Below are positions 53,529-63,194 of a stretch of 64,000 bases of DNA, in pieces. A program made the position numbers and the translations under genes. Source of the stretch: RUG705 sp934101175 (GTDB lineage Bacteria; Bacillota_I; Bacilli_A; RF39; UBA660); assembly GCA_934101175.1 (NCBI GenBank), contig CAKOQC010000004.1:1-64000 (forward strand), read 5' to 3'. Numbering within the stretch: the stretch's first letter is position 1; every line of letters starts with the position of its first letter. The notes below the pieces were generated by a model. The model saw only the letters and a program-made list of their open reading frames with translations. It did no database searches and was not told where the DNA came from.

Positions 53529-54194
53529 TTAGTCAGCTTTTATTAATTTAGTCTTTTGACCAGCTTTTTTAAGAATTTTCATGATGTCATAAGATAAAAT
53601 AGTTAAACATGGAATTAATACTAAGATAATAAGTCCACCTTTACTTGATAGAATATCTTGTAAGTATCCTAATTTAGGAATTTTTAATATTACTTTCCCT
53701 AAAATATTAGTATTTGGTACAAGAGCACTATCAGAAATATTATTATTATCTCCTTGTGTACGATATGAATAGCTACCAATAGATTCATCATAATATTTAT
53801 CAATGATACGATGGGTTACTGATATGCCTCCAAATCTAGTATCAGGAGAAATGAAAGTTATAATATCTCCTACTTCTAACTCTTCTTGAGGGACTTTTTT
53901 AGTTACAACAATATCTTTTACTTTAATAGTTGGTAACATACTACCAGACATAACAACGTAAGCATTAAAATCAGGAGGAGAATAATCACCTTTCATAGCT
54001 CTTATTTTGATATCAGCAATATATAAAAGTAGTGTGCCTCCAATTAATAGTAGAAAGATAAATAAAGCATATGACATAACACTAATAATATACTTTAAAG
54101 GCTTTTCTTTCTTCTTAATAACCTTAACATTATAATGTTTTACTCCAAAAATATTATTTATACTATTACTATTTATTTCAAGATTTGTAGACAT
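53529..54194 (-). CDS. sipW: SipW-type (ER-type) signal peptidase
   Basis: Cleaves SipW-class exported proteins such as TasA. The 221-residue protein has two membrane helices (about 36-58 and near 190), the nucleophile serine in MSGSMLPTIKVKD, and VTHRI with a catalytic His in place of Lys. FRTQGDNNNISD is the last box. The Ser-His dyad marks the archaeal/ER type. It is the first gene of the cluster with two large surface proteins; four more substrates lie at 22.9-30 kb. Confidence 0.93.
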   Translation of the reverse strand: MSTNLEINSNSINNIFGVKHYNVKVIKKKEKPLKYIISVMSYALFIFLLLIGGTLLLYIADIKIRAMKGDYSPPDFNAYVVMSGSMLPTIKVKDIVVTKKVPQEELEVGDIITFISPDTRFGGISVTHRIIDKYYDESIGSYSYRTQGDNNNISDSALVPNTNILGKVILKIPKLGYLQDILSSKGGLIILVLIPCLTILSYDIMKILKKAGQKTKLIKAD

Positions 54195-54291
54195 AAAAAC
54201 ACTCCCTTATTCTCTATTAAATATTATAATATAGATTTTTATAAAATTCAATACTAGGTGATAAATTTAGTTATGAAATTTTTGTTTATAA

Positions 54292-54325
54292 AAAAATGAA
54301 GTTTCTTTGCAGAACACTTCACTTA
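54292..54325 (-). terminator. Terminator of the metal transporter gene
   Basis: GAAGTG...AACTTC stem with a T run, upstream of sipW. Confidence 0.7.
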
Positions 54326-54357
54326 TTAATTTTATGGTAATCATTATAATAATATTT

Positions 54358-55182
54358 TTATGATAATACTAAATTAAAGATTATACCAGAAATACTAGAA
54401 AATATTATTAAAGTTAGAAGAATAAGAATATTTTCTTTTAGATGATGATTTTGTTTGAATAACACTAATAAACCTACGCCTGAACCTGATAGTAATCCTG
54501 AGATACAACTTCCAAAAGAAATAACATTATCTAGATATAATTCAGTGATAATAACGCTTGAGGCACAGTTAGGAATAAGACCTAGAATACTAGTAATTAT
54601 AGGAGATAAAATTTTATTATTTAGAGTAATACTAGTAATAAACGATTTATCAATAATACTATTTAGAAGTAAGTTAACAATAAAGATAAAGAAGGTTATT
54701 TTTAAGGTATGAATTAGACTTGACTTTACTATATTGTTGTCTTCACAATGACAATGTTCTTCTTCACATAAATGAGACAAGTCTTCAGTACTCTTTTTTT
54801 GATGATAAATAGTATCTACTAATAGGCCGAAAATAAATCCTAGAGAAAATTTAGTTAAAAGAATTAGTATGATAGAGGTTATATTAGTTTGATGAGATAT
54901 TAAGATTGGTAACATTTCATCAGAAGTAGATAGATAAATTGAGAAAAGTGTTCCTAAGGTTATTACTCTTGCGGCATAAAGATTGGATGCTAAGGCGGAA
55001 AAGCCACACTGGGGAATTATTCCTAAGGTAGCACCTGCTAAAGGACCAAATTTATTTATTTTTGATAATTTGCTTTTATTAGTTAGTTTGTGTTCTATTA
55101 ATTCCATAATGACAAATGATATAAATAGAAATGGAATTAATTTTAGAGAGTCTATTAAAGCATCTAATAAAATATCTAACAT
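54358..55182 (-). CDS. ArsP_2-type putative metal/arsenic exporter
   Basis: A 274-residue protein with eight to ten membrane helices in two related halves (PLAGATLGIIPQCGFSALASNLY and SIIGLIPNCASSVIITELYLD). A cytoplasmic His/Cys loop HLCEEEHCHCED near residues 138-149 looks like a metal-binding site. It matches the PF11449 family (putative heavy-metal or organoarsenic exporter). No arsenic regulator is nearby; its own terminator isolates it. Confidence 0.7.
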   Translation of the reverse strand: MLDILLDALIDSLKLIPFLFISFVIMELIEHKLTNKSKLSKINKFGPLAGATLGIIPQCGFSALASNLYAARVITLGTLFSIYLSTSDEMLPILISHQTNITSIILILLTKFSLGFIFGLLVDTIYHQKKSTEDLSHLCEEEHCHCEDNNIVKSSLIHTLKITFFIFIVNLLLNSIIDKSFITSITLNNKILSPIITSILGLIPNCASSVIITELYLDNVISFGSCISGLLSGSGVGLLVLFKQNHHLKENILILLTLIIFSSISGIIFNLVLS

Positions 55183-55237
55183 ATAATCACCTCTTTTTTC
55201 ACTTATGTTATTATACTATAGGTTAATTTTATTGTAA

Positions 55238-55277
55238 AGAAAAAGAACAGAGTTTAATCGCTACCCTATTCTTTAGT
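55238..55277 (-). terminator. Terminator of the SASP gene
   Basis: AAAGAATAG / CTGTTCTTT stem with a wide loop and a T run on the minus strand. Confidence 0.65.
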
Positions 55278-55283
55278 TTTTAG

Positions 55284-55490
55284 TTATTTAGTTTGATTGT
55301 AAGAACCACTTAATTGACCTTGTCCTAATTTAACTAATCTTTTAGTGATTTCTCCACCAACTGAACCGTTAGCTCTAGCAGTTGCATCTGGTCCTAAGTT
55401 AACACCAAATTCGTTAGCTATTTCATATTTCATTCTTTCGATAGCTTGCTTTGCTCCTGGAACAACTAGTTTATTACTTGAGTTATTCAT
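55284..55490 (-). CDS. Alpha/beta-type small acid-soluble spore protein
   Basis: A 68-residue DNA-binding spore protein. KLVVPGAKQAIERMKYEIANEFG contains the GPR cleavage site (EIA), and DATARANGSVGGEITKRLVKLGQ is the DNA-binding signature. GGAGG sets ATG 55490; a GTG nine bases earlier overlaps it. A weak sigma-G-like pair (GTATT, 17 bases, CAACCTA) lies upstream near 55510-55540. It strongly supports endospore formation. Confidence 0.95.
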   Translation of the reverse strand: MNNSSNKLVVPGAKQAIERMKYEIANEFGVNLGPDATARANGSVGGEITKRLVKLGQGQLSGSYNQTK

Positions 55491-55569
55491 TATATTCACC
55501 TCCTACACTAATAGGTTGTGAAATATTGTTGATTTAATACTATAAATCAGTTGGTAATTTTTATCATTT

Positions 55570-56199
55570 TTATTTTACAGTGACTTTACGCATATTTGTA
55601 GTGGTAATTCCTTGTGAATTAGTAACTGTATATACAACGTAATATTCACCAGCTTTATTGGCATTAATATTAGAATATACTTTTACTTTATTAGTTATAT
55701 CACTATCAACGGTATCAATAGCATTATATCCTTTTTCTTCATAAGTTCCTCCTAACGGAAGAGTTAATTCTTCATCACCAATTAAATATATAGTAGTTGT
55801 AGGAGAATTAGCACTTTTTTCTACAACTGTAATATTTCTTGTTTTGGTAATATTTTTAAATTTATAGACAATTTGATATTCACCAACTTTATTTAAGTCT
55901 AAGTTAGTAGTAACTTCTACTTCGCTAGTAAAATTATTTTTTTTATTATCAAAACCAGTATAACCAGGCTCTACATAAGCAGTTCCAGCATACAATTTAA
56001 TATTTTCATCACCTTCAAGAGTTAAAAAATATTTAGTAGCATTTTTTAGGGCAATTACTACTACTATTATGGTAATTAATAATACTAATACAACAATACT
56101 GATAATTAAAGGAACTTTCATTTTAGATAAATCAAATTTTTTACGAGATTTAAATTGATTATCAATATTAGTATTTTCTTTTTGAGTATTTAGATACAT
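55570..56199 (-). CDS. Surface protein with two DUF5011 Ig-like domains
   Basis: A 209-residue protein: a short cytoplasmic head, one membrane helix (about 29-52), and two DUF5011-type domains of about 70 residues, each ending in an ITVV or VTVK strand (YVEPGYTGFDNKKN and YEEKGYNAIDTVDSDITNKVKV). AGGAG lies 8 bases before ATG 56199. Such domains form extracellular stalks. Downstream of thiI on the same strand. Confidence 0.85.
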   Translation of the reverse strand: MYLNTQKENTNIDNQFKSRKKFDLSKMKVPLIISIVVLVLLITIIVVVIALKNATKYFLTLEGDENIKLYAGTAYVEPGYTGFDNKKNNFTSEVEVTTNLDLNKVGEYQIVYKFKNITKTRNITVVEKSANSPTTTIYLIGDEELTLPLGGTYEEKGYNAIDTVDSDITNKVKVYSNINANKAGEYYVVYTVTNSQGITTTNMRKVTVK

Positions 56200-56365
56200 A
56201 CAAATCACTCCTCTAGTCTGTATTAATTATACTAAAAGAAAAGATAATTTTCAAGTATTTTTATCTTTTCTATATTTTATATATTATATTATTTTTATTT
56301 TGTACAATATTTTGTTATATTGATTTTAAATATTAAATATTGAAATCATTTTATCTTGTAATGTA

Positions 56366-57547
56366 TTAGATATCAAACTTTTTATATTTTTTATCAATAG
56401 TAATTATTTCTCTTGAATTAATAGCTTCTTTGATTAGTTCTTGATAATCAAAACTGTTTTCATATTCGATAGCTTTTTCTAATTTAGGATTTATGACGGG
56501 ATGTTTTGGTAAAAAGATGGTACAGCAATCTTCATATGGTAAGATTGAAGTCTCGTATGTACCTATTCTTTTTGAGATATCAATTATTTCTAGTTTATCT
56601 AGGCATGCTACCGGTCTTATTACTGGCAAGGTGGTAACATTATTAATTACTTGCATACTAGTTAGTGTTTGACTAGCTACCTGTCCTACTGATTCGCCAT
56701 TTATTATTACATAGCAATCTCTTTGTTTTAAAACTTCTGCTGATATACGATACATCATTCTTCTCATAATGGTTATCATATAAGTAGGATCAATATTTTT
56801 ATATATAGCCTCTTGAATATTAGTGAAGTTTATAATATGAAGTTTAATACTAGGCTGATATTTATTTAGAATATGAACTAATTCTTTTACTTTATTTTTA
56901 GCTTGAGGACTAGTATGAGGAGGAGATTCAAAATAGATACATTCTAATTTTATACCTCTTTTCATAGCTAAATATCCTGCTACTGGAGAGTCTATTCCAC
57001 CAGATAACATTAATAATCCTTTACCAGCAATACCTAGAGGATATCCTCCTAGAGCTTTTATTTCTTTTGAATAAATGTAAGTATAATCAGACCTTATTTC
57101 AATTTTTATTAGATAATCAGGATTATGAACATCTACTTTCTTATTTGGAAGACTTTTTAAAATTAAACTACCCATCTCACGAGAAAAATCCATACTAGGA
57201 ATAGGAAACTTCTTATCAGCACGGTCTGTTTCTACTTTAAAAGTAGTAAATTCAACATTTTGTGCTACTTCTAATAGTGATTTTTTAATTTCTTCAATAT
57301 TAGTATTCACTTTATAAGATAAAACAATACTATGAATACCAAAAATATTTTTTACTTTAGAAATTATATCTTCAATATCATTGTCATTTTCAGGTTCAAT
57401 AAACATTCTTACTCTATTTTTAGTTATTTTAACAGAATAATCACTAAGAGTATCCTTAATATTTTCATATATTTTATTAACAAATAAATTACGATTTGCT
57501 TTCTTAGTAGTTAATTCTCCATATTTTATTAAGATTATTTTTTGCAT
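56366..57547 (-). CDS. thiI: tRNA 4-thiouridine synthase ThiI
   Basis: Makes 4-thiouridine at tRNA position 8 and can feed thiamine synthesis. The 393-residue protein has the N-terminal ferredoxin-like and THUMP domains (about 1-165) and the PP-loop MLSGGIDSPVAGYLAMKRG. The C-terminal DCCTIFLPKHP holds the conserved Cys. No rhodanese domain is present, as is usual for Firmicutes. GGAAG sets ATG 57547. Confidence 0.94.
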   Translation of the reverse strand: MQKIILIKYGELTTKKANRNLFVNKIYENIKDTLSDYSVKITKNRVRMFIEPENDNDIEDIISKVKNIFGIHSIVLSYKVNTNIEEIKKSLLEVAQNVEFTTFKVETDRADKKFPIPSMDFSREMGSLILKSLPNKKVDVHNPDYLIKIEIRSDYTYIYSKEIKALGGYPLGIAGKGLLMLSGGIDSPVAGYLAMKRGIKLECIYFESPPHTSPQAKNKVKELVHILNKYQPSIKLHIINFTNIQEAIYKNIDPTYMITIMRRMMYRISAEVLKQRDCYVIINGESVGQVASQTLTSMQVINNVTTLPVIRPVACLDKLEIIDISKRIGTYETSILPYEDCCTIFLPKHPVINPKLEKAIEYENSFDYQELIKEAINSREIITIDKKYKKFDI

Positions 57548-57596
57548 CAAATCACTTCCAATCTCTTATGTATAATAGCATACTTTTAACAAAAAG

Positions 57597-57636
57597 AAAA
57601 GCCCCTTTGTAGTTTTTAAAACCATTTGGGACTAGA
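57597..57636 (-). terminator. Terminator of mreD
   Basis: GTCCC...GGTTTT / AAACT...GGGGC stem with T run. Confidence 0.75.
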
Positions 57637-57639
57637 TAA

Positions 57640-58146
57640 TTATTTTATTTTTCGTTCAAAGTAATGCCAGTATATTCTTTTTATTAAGAGGTAACTAATT
57701 GTAGTATAAATAATAGTCATAAGGCTACTCCTTAGAAGAATGTTTAGTAAAATCTTAATAGTATAGCTATTATAGTGTGTTAGCAAGAGAATAATATAAG
57801 TTGTAATATGATAGGAGTAAATAGCTACTAATGATTTTAAGTTTATTGTAAGTAGATTATTAGGAATTAGGTAATCTAATTTAGTTAAGATATAATATAT
57901 TAGTAAGAAAATAATAATATTTAACATGAATGTATTAGTGTATACTATATCAAATAAAGCTCCAGTTAGTAATATGATATAAAGATACTTTTTAGGAGTA
58001 TTAAAATAATTATATGTAATAACTAGGGCTACAACTATGTAAATTGTTTTAAAATAACTAAGGTTTAAGAGTTCAAAACCAAGATAATTAGATACTAGGC
58101 CATCTAAGATAAAGGAGAATATTAGATAAAGAACTATAATAATCAT
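57640..58146 (-). CDS. mreD: Rod-shape protein MreD
   Basis: A 168-residue membrane protein of the MreD family, with five hydrophobic segments and the ALFDIVY motif (GxLxD). It completes the elongasome pair with mreC, from which it begins at an ATGA overlap. mreB itself is not in the window. Confidence 0.85.
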   Translation of the reverse strand: MIIIVLYLIFSFILDGLVSNYLGFELLNLSYFKTIYIVVALVITYNYFNTPKKYLYIILLTGALFDIVYTNTFMLNIIIFLLIYYILTKLDYLIPNNLLTINLKSLVAIYSYHITTYIILLLTHYNSYTIKILLNILLRSSLMTIIYTTISYLLIKRIYWHYFERKIK

Positions 58147-58994
58147 TCTTGAATCTCTTTTCTTTTTAAGATAGCTACATAGTTAATATTGCTAAAATCA
58201 GCAATTGGAGTAACATCTATTACTTTAGATAAATCATATTCATCAGTAGATATTTCTTTGACAGTTCCAATAAGGATGCCACTTGGAAATATTTCTCCTA
58301 GTCCACTAGTATATACATAATCTCCTACTCTTACGGTATCAGTATTACTTACTCCTTCTACTTCAAGGCATTCATTTTGATAATTATAACTCTTTATTAG
58401 GCCATTTACTAGATTAGTACCATTACTTATTGTAACACTTATTTTATTATCGGTTTCTTTAGTGGTTATTAGACGGATATCACTAGTGAATGTTGTAGTT
58501 GAGACAACTTTACCAATCAAACCTTTACTATTTACGACGACCATATTAACTTTAACGCCATTGTAACTTCCTTTGTCTACTGTAATTGTATTATACCATG
58601 TAGAAACATTTCTATTTATTACAGTGGCATTTAAATAGGAATACTCATTTAAAGTATAATCAATACTTAATTCTTTTTTTAAGGCTTCTAATTGATTACG
58701 TAATTCAATATTTTCAGTATTTAAACTATCAATACGTTCTACTTCTGGTAAAAGAGCATCATATTTTTTCTTAATATCCTTTAAACTTTGATAATCATCT
58801 ATCTTGTTAATAACAAACTTAAAGGGGTATGATACAATTTTTTGAATTGTAATGGTAGTATCTTTAATTAAAGATTCAAATTTGTTTAGCTGACGGTCTT
58901 CTTTTAGAGTAAAAGAAAAGATGGTAATAATAAGAAAGATTAATATAATGATTATTAAAACAATATGTATGCTTTTTAATTTATTTTTTTTCAT
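58143..58994 (-). CDS. mreC: Rod-shape protein MreC
   Basis: A 283-residue membrane protein. One N-terminal helix (about 10-30), a coiled coil (about 75-105, DSLNTENIELRNQLEALKKEL) and beta domains with VINRNVSTWYNTITVDKGSYNGVKVNMVVVN, the family signature. It guides lateral peptidoglycan synthesis. The TGA stop overlaps mreD. Part of a unit starting at 60071. Confidence 0.92.
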   Translation of the reverse strand: MKKNKLKSIHIVLIIIILIFLIITIFSFTLKEDRQLNKFESLIKDTTITIQKIVSYPFKFVINKIDDYQSLKDIKKKYDALLPEVERIDSLNTENIELRNQLEALKKELSIDYTLNEYSYLNATVINRNVSTWYNTITVDKGSYNGVKVNMVVVNSKGLIGKVVSTTTFTSDIRLITTKETDNKISVTISNGTNLVNGLIKSYNYQNECLEVEGVSNTDTVRVGDYVYTSGLGEIFPSGILIGTVKEISTDEYDLSKVIDVTPIADFSNINYVAILKRKEIQE

Positions 58995-59042
58995 GTTATC
59001 ACCTTTTCTTTTAATAATTAAGTATTCTTATTATTACCAATT

Positions 59043-60071
59043 TTAGACATTTATATTAGGAATTAATTCATTTTGATACAAGCAAATCTTTTTTTCTTTT
59101 AAATTTTCAAAGATATCTCTACTATTAATCTTGACGAAATTTTTCTTTTTATAATTATAGCTATAATGGATATTGTTGTAGCTAATTATGATAAAGTGAA
59201 ATTTATTTTGATTGTTTATATAAAGGTTATTAATTTGAATATCATAATTAGGACAATATTTTTCAAAGATATCTTTCAAGATAATAGCTAGTTCAGCTGG
59301 TTTAATAGTGTTTAAATCAAGAACCTTTTCTGTTTTAGTTAATATATCTTTAAGACAATCTTCTTTTAGATAATCAATATCTTTTAGGGATTTATCTAAA
59401 TAATAATCATTATAATTTTTCTTAATATATCTTATTTTTCGGTCTAGTAAGATATCAGTATTATAAGTAGCAAAATATCTTGTTTGCATATTGGCTTCGA
59501 TATAAGGAATATCTTTATAGAGATTTACATCAAGAATTTGATTATCTATTTTTAATTCATTATATAAAGTATCTGCCTTTGTATTATGAATTATTTTGTT
59601 TGGAATATTTAATCTTTGGCATAAATAATAATATATTTTAGTGGCACTATAACTATTTACTCTTCCTGATGAAATACTTCCCCATAAGTTATTAATATTA
59701 TTTACTAAAGATAAATTATAATTTTCATTTTTATTTTCTTCAAGGTTAATATCATATGATAGTAGCTTGGCAATTGATATGTATAAATATTTGGCGATAG
59801 ATAATTTATCAAGACTACTTGGCATGTTAGCAAAAATCATGCCAATAATAGTTTCTGCTTTTAGAAATTCTGTATAGTTAACATAAATATATCCTTTTAT
59901 ATCATCGATAAGATCTCCATAGTAGTAGGCACTACCATTATCTATAAAATATGATATTATTTCAGAATTACAATTAGCCAAATCAAGATTTATATATTTA
60001 GTAGTAGAATCTATTTTAGTAAGATCTTCTTTCTTAGTGATAGCTACTACTAAAGAATTGCTATTTTTCAT
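59043..60071 (-). CDS. Unknown protein ahead of mreCD, weakly transglutaminase-like
   Basis: A 342-residue soluble protein. GRVNSYSATKIYYYLCQRLNIPNKIIHN ... DNQILDVNLY resembles the transglutaminase core, where Gly-x-Cys and a later His and Asp occur, but the Cys position is Ser here and the His is HN. Not recognised beyond this. It has its own promoter (60089-60117) and is first gene of a unit with mreC and mreD, so a link to cell-wall elongation is inferred. Confidence 0.6.
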   Translation of the reverse strand: MKNSNSLVVAITKKEDLTKIDSTTKYINLDLANCNSEIISYFIDNGSAYYYGDLIDDIKGYIYVNYTEFLKAETIIGMIFANMPSSLDKLSIAKYLYISIAKLLSYDINLEENKNENYNLSLVNNINNLWGSISSGRVNSYSATKIYYYLCQRLNIPNKIIHNTKADTLYNELKIDNQILDVNLYKDIPYIEANMQTRYFATYNTDILLDRKIRYIKKNYNDYYLDKSLKDIDYLKEDCLKDILTKTEKVLDLNTIKPAELAIILKDIFEKYCPNYDIQINNLYINNQNKFHFIIISYNNIHYSYNYKKKNFVKINSRDIFENLKEKKICLYQNELIPNINV

Positions 60072-60088
60072 ATCATCACCATAATATA

Positions 60089-60117
60089 ATTATATATCAT
60101 GTAGTTAACTTTGTAAA
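60089..60117 (-). promoter_or_regulatory. Promoter of the 59043-mreC-mreD unit
   Basis: Minus strand TTTACA (60112-60117), 17 bases, TATAAT (60089-60094). Confidence 0.78.
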
Positions 60118-60353
60118 TTCATTTGACTTAATTTTGACATCACAATTTTTCTTAATTTTAGCAGCGTATTTAACTATATTATGTAGAATGATTTAAGTTT
60201 GTTTAGATATCATAATTTAGCTTTATTGATTAAGATAATTTTGCTTGATATATAATATTTTGAAGAATATAATTAATAATTTTTATAGTGATTTATCGGA
60301 AATAATATAATTAATAATTTTTTATCTATATTTGTGATACTTATAATGATTTA
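60118..60353. other. Gene-free stretch with short direct repeat
   Basis: No gene. AATATAATTAATAATTTTT-like copies lie near 60262 and 60303; AT-rich repeat only. Confidence 0.4.
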
Positions 60354-60387
60354 AAAATCCTCGCTTTTAAGCTAGACGAGGATTATA
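60354..60387 (-). terminator. Terminator of the glycosyl-1-phosphate transferase gene
   Basis: AATCCTCG / CGAGGATT with a T run on the minus strand. Confidence 0.88.
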
Positions 60388-60388
60388 A

Positions 60389-61438
60389 TTAATTATTAAT
60401 ATGATTTTTATTTTTTTTACTATGATCAACTATTATATTAGTTTTCAAGATGAATAGTAAAACAACAATAAATAGAATTGCATAAATAACTATTCCAACG
60501 ATACGATTATATAGAATATAGATAAGCATTGCAGTAGCAAATAAGATATCAATAAAATATATAACAAGTACAGTATCACGGTGTGAAAGATTTAGATTTA
60601 GCAATTGGTGATGAAGATGTTGTTTATCAGGTTCTCCAATTGGTTTTTTATTAATAATTCTTCTTAAGATTGCAAATAAGGTATCCATAATAGGAATTGC
60701 TAGTAAACAAATTGGCACTAGTAAAGTCGTTAAGGTAACATTTTTAAATCCTAAGAGAGCTATTATCGAAATCATATATCCTAGAAACATACTACCAGAA
60801 TCACCCATAAATATCTTTGCTGGATTAAAGTTGTGGCATAAGAATCCTAAAGTTGCTCCTAACATGATGAAGGTAATAATAGCATCAAGATCAAAAGTGT
60901 GCATCCAACCAACGATAACTATACCAATGGTAATAAAATATATTGATGAAAGTCCAGCGGCTAAACCATCTAAGCCATCTATTAAATTAATACAGTTAAT
61001 AATAGCTACTATAAATAAAATAGTAATTGGATAACTAAATTTACCAAACTCAATATATAAACCAAAAGCAGAAATATCACTTAGAAGAATTTGACCATAA
61101 AAAGCTACTACAGAAGCTGCTACTATTTGAAATAAGAATTTTACCTTAGCAGGAATAGGATTTATATCATCAACAATACCAGTAATGATAATGATAATAC
61201 TACCAATTAAAATAGCATTCATTCTTATAGACATAGTTCCAAATAAGATATATCCAAGTAAGAAGCCCATATATATTCCTAATCCTCCAAGTCTAGGAAT
61301 TGGTACTTTATGAACTTTTCTTTCATTAGGAATATCCATAGCTCCAATATGATTAGCAACTTTCTTTATAAATGGTGTTACTAATAACACAAAAAGAAAT
61401 GGAATTGTTATCATATAAATTATTTCTTTAACATGCAT
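60389..61438 (-). CDS. tagO: Undecaprenyl-phosphate GlcNAc-1-phosphate transferase (TagO/WecA family)
   Basis: Starts teichoic-acid or other wall polymers by adding a sugar phosphate to undecaprenyl phosphate. The 349-residue protein has ten to eleven membrane segments, NLIDGLDGLAAGL (Asp-rich catalytic loop), FNPAKIFMGDSGSMFLG and the terminal DKQHLHHQLL motif. GAGGTG lies about 25 bases before the ATG with a short GTG-led frame between, so the start is uncertain. Confidence 0.9.
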   Translation of the reverse strand: MHVKEIIYMITIPFLFVLLVTPFIKKVANHIGAMDIPNERKVHKVPIPRLGGLGIYMGFLLGYILFGTMSIRMNAILIGSIIIIITGIVDDINPIPAKVKFLFQIVAASVVAFYGQILLSDISAFGLYIEFGKFSYPITILFIVAIINCINLIDGLDGLAAGLSSIYFITIGIVIVGWMHTFDLDAIITFIMLGATLGFLCHNFNPAKIFMGDSGSMFLGYMISIIALLGFKNVTLTTLLVPICLLAIPIMDTLFAILRRIINKKPIGEPDKQHLHHQLLNLNLSHRDTVLVIYFIDILFATAMLIYILYNRIVGIVIYAILFIVVLLFILKTNIIVDHSKKNKNHINN

Positions 61439-61568
61439 AATATTCTGAGTTATACAACCCAGTTCACCTCACTTTTACAACGTTTTTATAATCTAATAAT
61501 AACATAAATTAAATGAGATGGCAATATTATAAATATTTTTGACAATATAAATACACGAAACTTAAATA

Positions 61569-62558
61569 TTATTTTGATTTAAGATAATTATTTTTTAATA
61601 TTCTAGTAGGAGATTTACTTTGATATTCAATGTTAGTAATTTCTGAGACTAGAAACGCTTGACTAAGTATATTAGAATTATTTTTGGCTTTATTAATAAT
61701 TCTTTCTTCAATAGGTTCAGATAAAAGATTTTCTTCTAGTTTGATAATATTCCCACATTTAGGACACATTTGATAATAATTTCCTTTTAAATCTGTAAAT
61801 ATTTCTTCTTCAGATAGAAAAAAAGTATTATTACATGAAGATATGAATAATGGTCTTTCTAAATCATCTGGAATATTTTCACAAATAATAGAAATATTTT
61901 TAGGAAGAATATCATGCAAACTTAAATAAATTTTTTCTAATTCTTTGGTGGTAAAAGTCAAATGTGGTTTTAAACTTTTTTCTTGATTGGTTTTAGCAAA
62001 AAAATTTACAAATTCACTAGACTTTTCATAATCTTTCTTGATTATACGGTATTCCGGTCTTACCCTGCAGTTAGAATTTAAATATCTAAAAGTAGAATTT
62101 TCAATATCTTCAAATTCAAGATGAAAACCTGAAGTATATGTTTTATTAGAAGTAGTTCTATTTATTCTAAAATATTCATCTAAGGTTTCTAGTTCTTGAC
62201 ATCTTTTTAAATTAGCTACATTATTTTCAATTAGATAATTTCTTGCTATCATTAATAGATGCCAAAAGTTTGAATTAGAGCCATCTTTTTCTTTTTTTAG
62301 GTAAATTATGTTTTGAGAAACTTTTTTAAGAAAGGCTTCTTGGTGCTTTAATATTTCTAACTTATTATAAAAAGATGTTTCCTCATAAGGAATATCACTT
62401 AGTAGAAATTGTAATAATAATTGAGAATAATTTTTATTATCATAAAATAATTCTTCTTTATTATTTTTAACACTTACCATACCTGATAAAATTATTTCAC
62501 TATTTAAATATAAATAACGATATCTTTTAATTAATTCTAATTTTGTTTTTTCTTTCAT
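61569..62558 (-). CDS. Unknown protein with C-terminal zinc ribbon
   Basis: A 329-residue soluble protein. The first 200 residues are helical and rich in Asn, Tyr and Leu. Near residues 235-290 SSCNNTF and MCPKCGNIIKL form a probable CxxC zinc site. The protein is otherwise not recognised. GGTGAT sets ATG 62558; a GTG four codons upstream overlaps it. Followed by a T-tract-poor gap, so it may stand alone. Confidence 0.55.
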   Translation of the reverse strand: MKEKTKLELIKRYRYLYLNSEIILSGMVSVKNNKEELFYDNKNYSQLLLQFLLSDIPYEETSFYNKLEILKHQEAFLKKVSQNIIYLKKEKDGSNSNFWHLLMIARNYLIENNVANLKRCQELETLDEYFRINRTTSNKTYTSGFHLEFEDIENSTFRYLNSNCRVRPEYRIIKKDYEKSSEFVNFFAKTNQEKSLKPHLTFTTKELEKIYLSLHDILPKNISIICENIPDDLERPLFISSCNNTFFLSEEEIFTDLKGNYYQMCPKCGNIIKLEENLLSEPIEERIINKAKNNSNILSQAFLVSEITNIEYQSKSPTRILKNNYLKSK

Positions 62559-62812
62559 ATATTTAATCACCTTTTTAATTATAGGTGTTTATGATAGAAA
62601 AAAATGTCTATTTTTGTTTATATATGATGATATACTATGAAATATAAAACGTGAAAGTTTTATAAGATAATAAGTTTAATTGAGAATAATATTTTTTAGT
62701 AAATATATGTACCGAATATGTACCTAACGTAAATATTAAAAGTTGTATTATAAATAGCTTGATGATTTTTTACCAATACTATTTGATAAAGAAATATATT
62801 AAAAAATTAAAA

Positions 62813-62842
62813 AGAAAAAAGCTTTTATTTCTAAAAGCTTTA
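62813..62842 (-). terminator. Terminator of the tRNA operon
   Basis: AAGCTTTTA / TAAAAGCTT with a T run, 11 bases after tRNA-Glu. Confidence 0.8.
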
Positions 62843-62852
62843 AATTTCTTAT

Positions 62853-62929
62853 TGGTGACCCGTACGGGATTTGAACCCATGAATGCATGCGTGAAAGGCA
62901 TGTGTGTTGAACCACTTCACCAACGGGCC
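62853..62929 (-). tRNA. tRNA-Glu (anticodon UUC)
   Basis: Acceptor GGCCCGT / ACGGGTC with one G-U pair, encoded CCA, anticodon stem CATGC / GCATG, loop CTTTCAC. Last of the operon Lys-Ile-Glu order of transcription. Confidence 0.93.
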
Positions 62930-62942
62930 AAAACAAACAAAA

Positions 62943-63019
<77 letters not shown>

Positions 63020-63039
63020 ATTTCGTGTCTTGCTTTTTG

Positions 63040-63068
63040 ATTATATCATATGATTTACGATATATCAA
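63040..63068 (-). promoter_or_regulatory. Promoter of tRNA-Ile/Glu
   Basis: Minus strand TTGATA (63063-63068), 17 bases, TATAAT (63040-63045). A near copy of the tRNA-Lys promoter. Confidence 0.85.
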
Positions 63069-63099
63069 GTGAATTTTCGAAATTTTTTAAAATATCAAA

Positions 63100-63175
63100 T
63101 GGTGGGCTGTTAGGGATTCGAACCCTAGACCCACTGATTAAGAGTCAGTTGCTCTACCAACTGAGCTAACAGCCC
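63100..63175 (-). tRNA. tRNA-Lys (anticodon CUU)
   Basis: Acceptor GGGCTGT / ACAGCCC, encoded CCA, anticodon stem ACTGA / TCAGT, loop CTCTTAA. CUU reads AAG; a UUU isoacceptor should be elsewhere. Confidence 0.94.
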
Positions 63176-63194
63176 ATTTTCGTCTTGCTTATTG

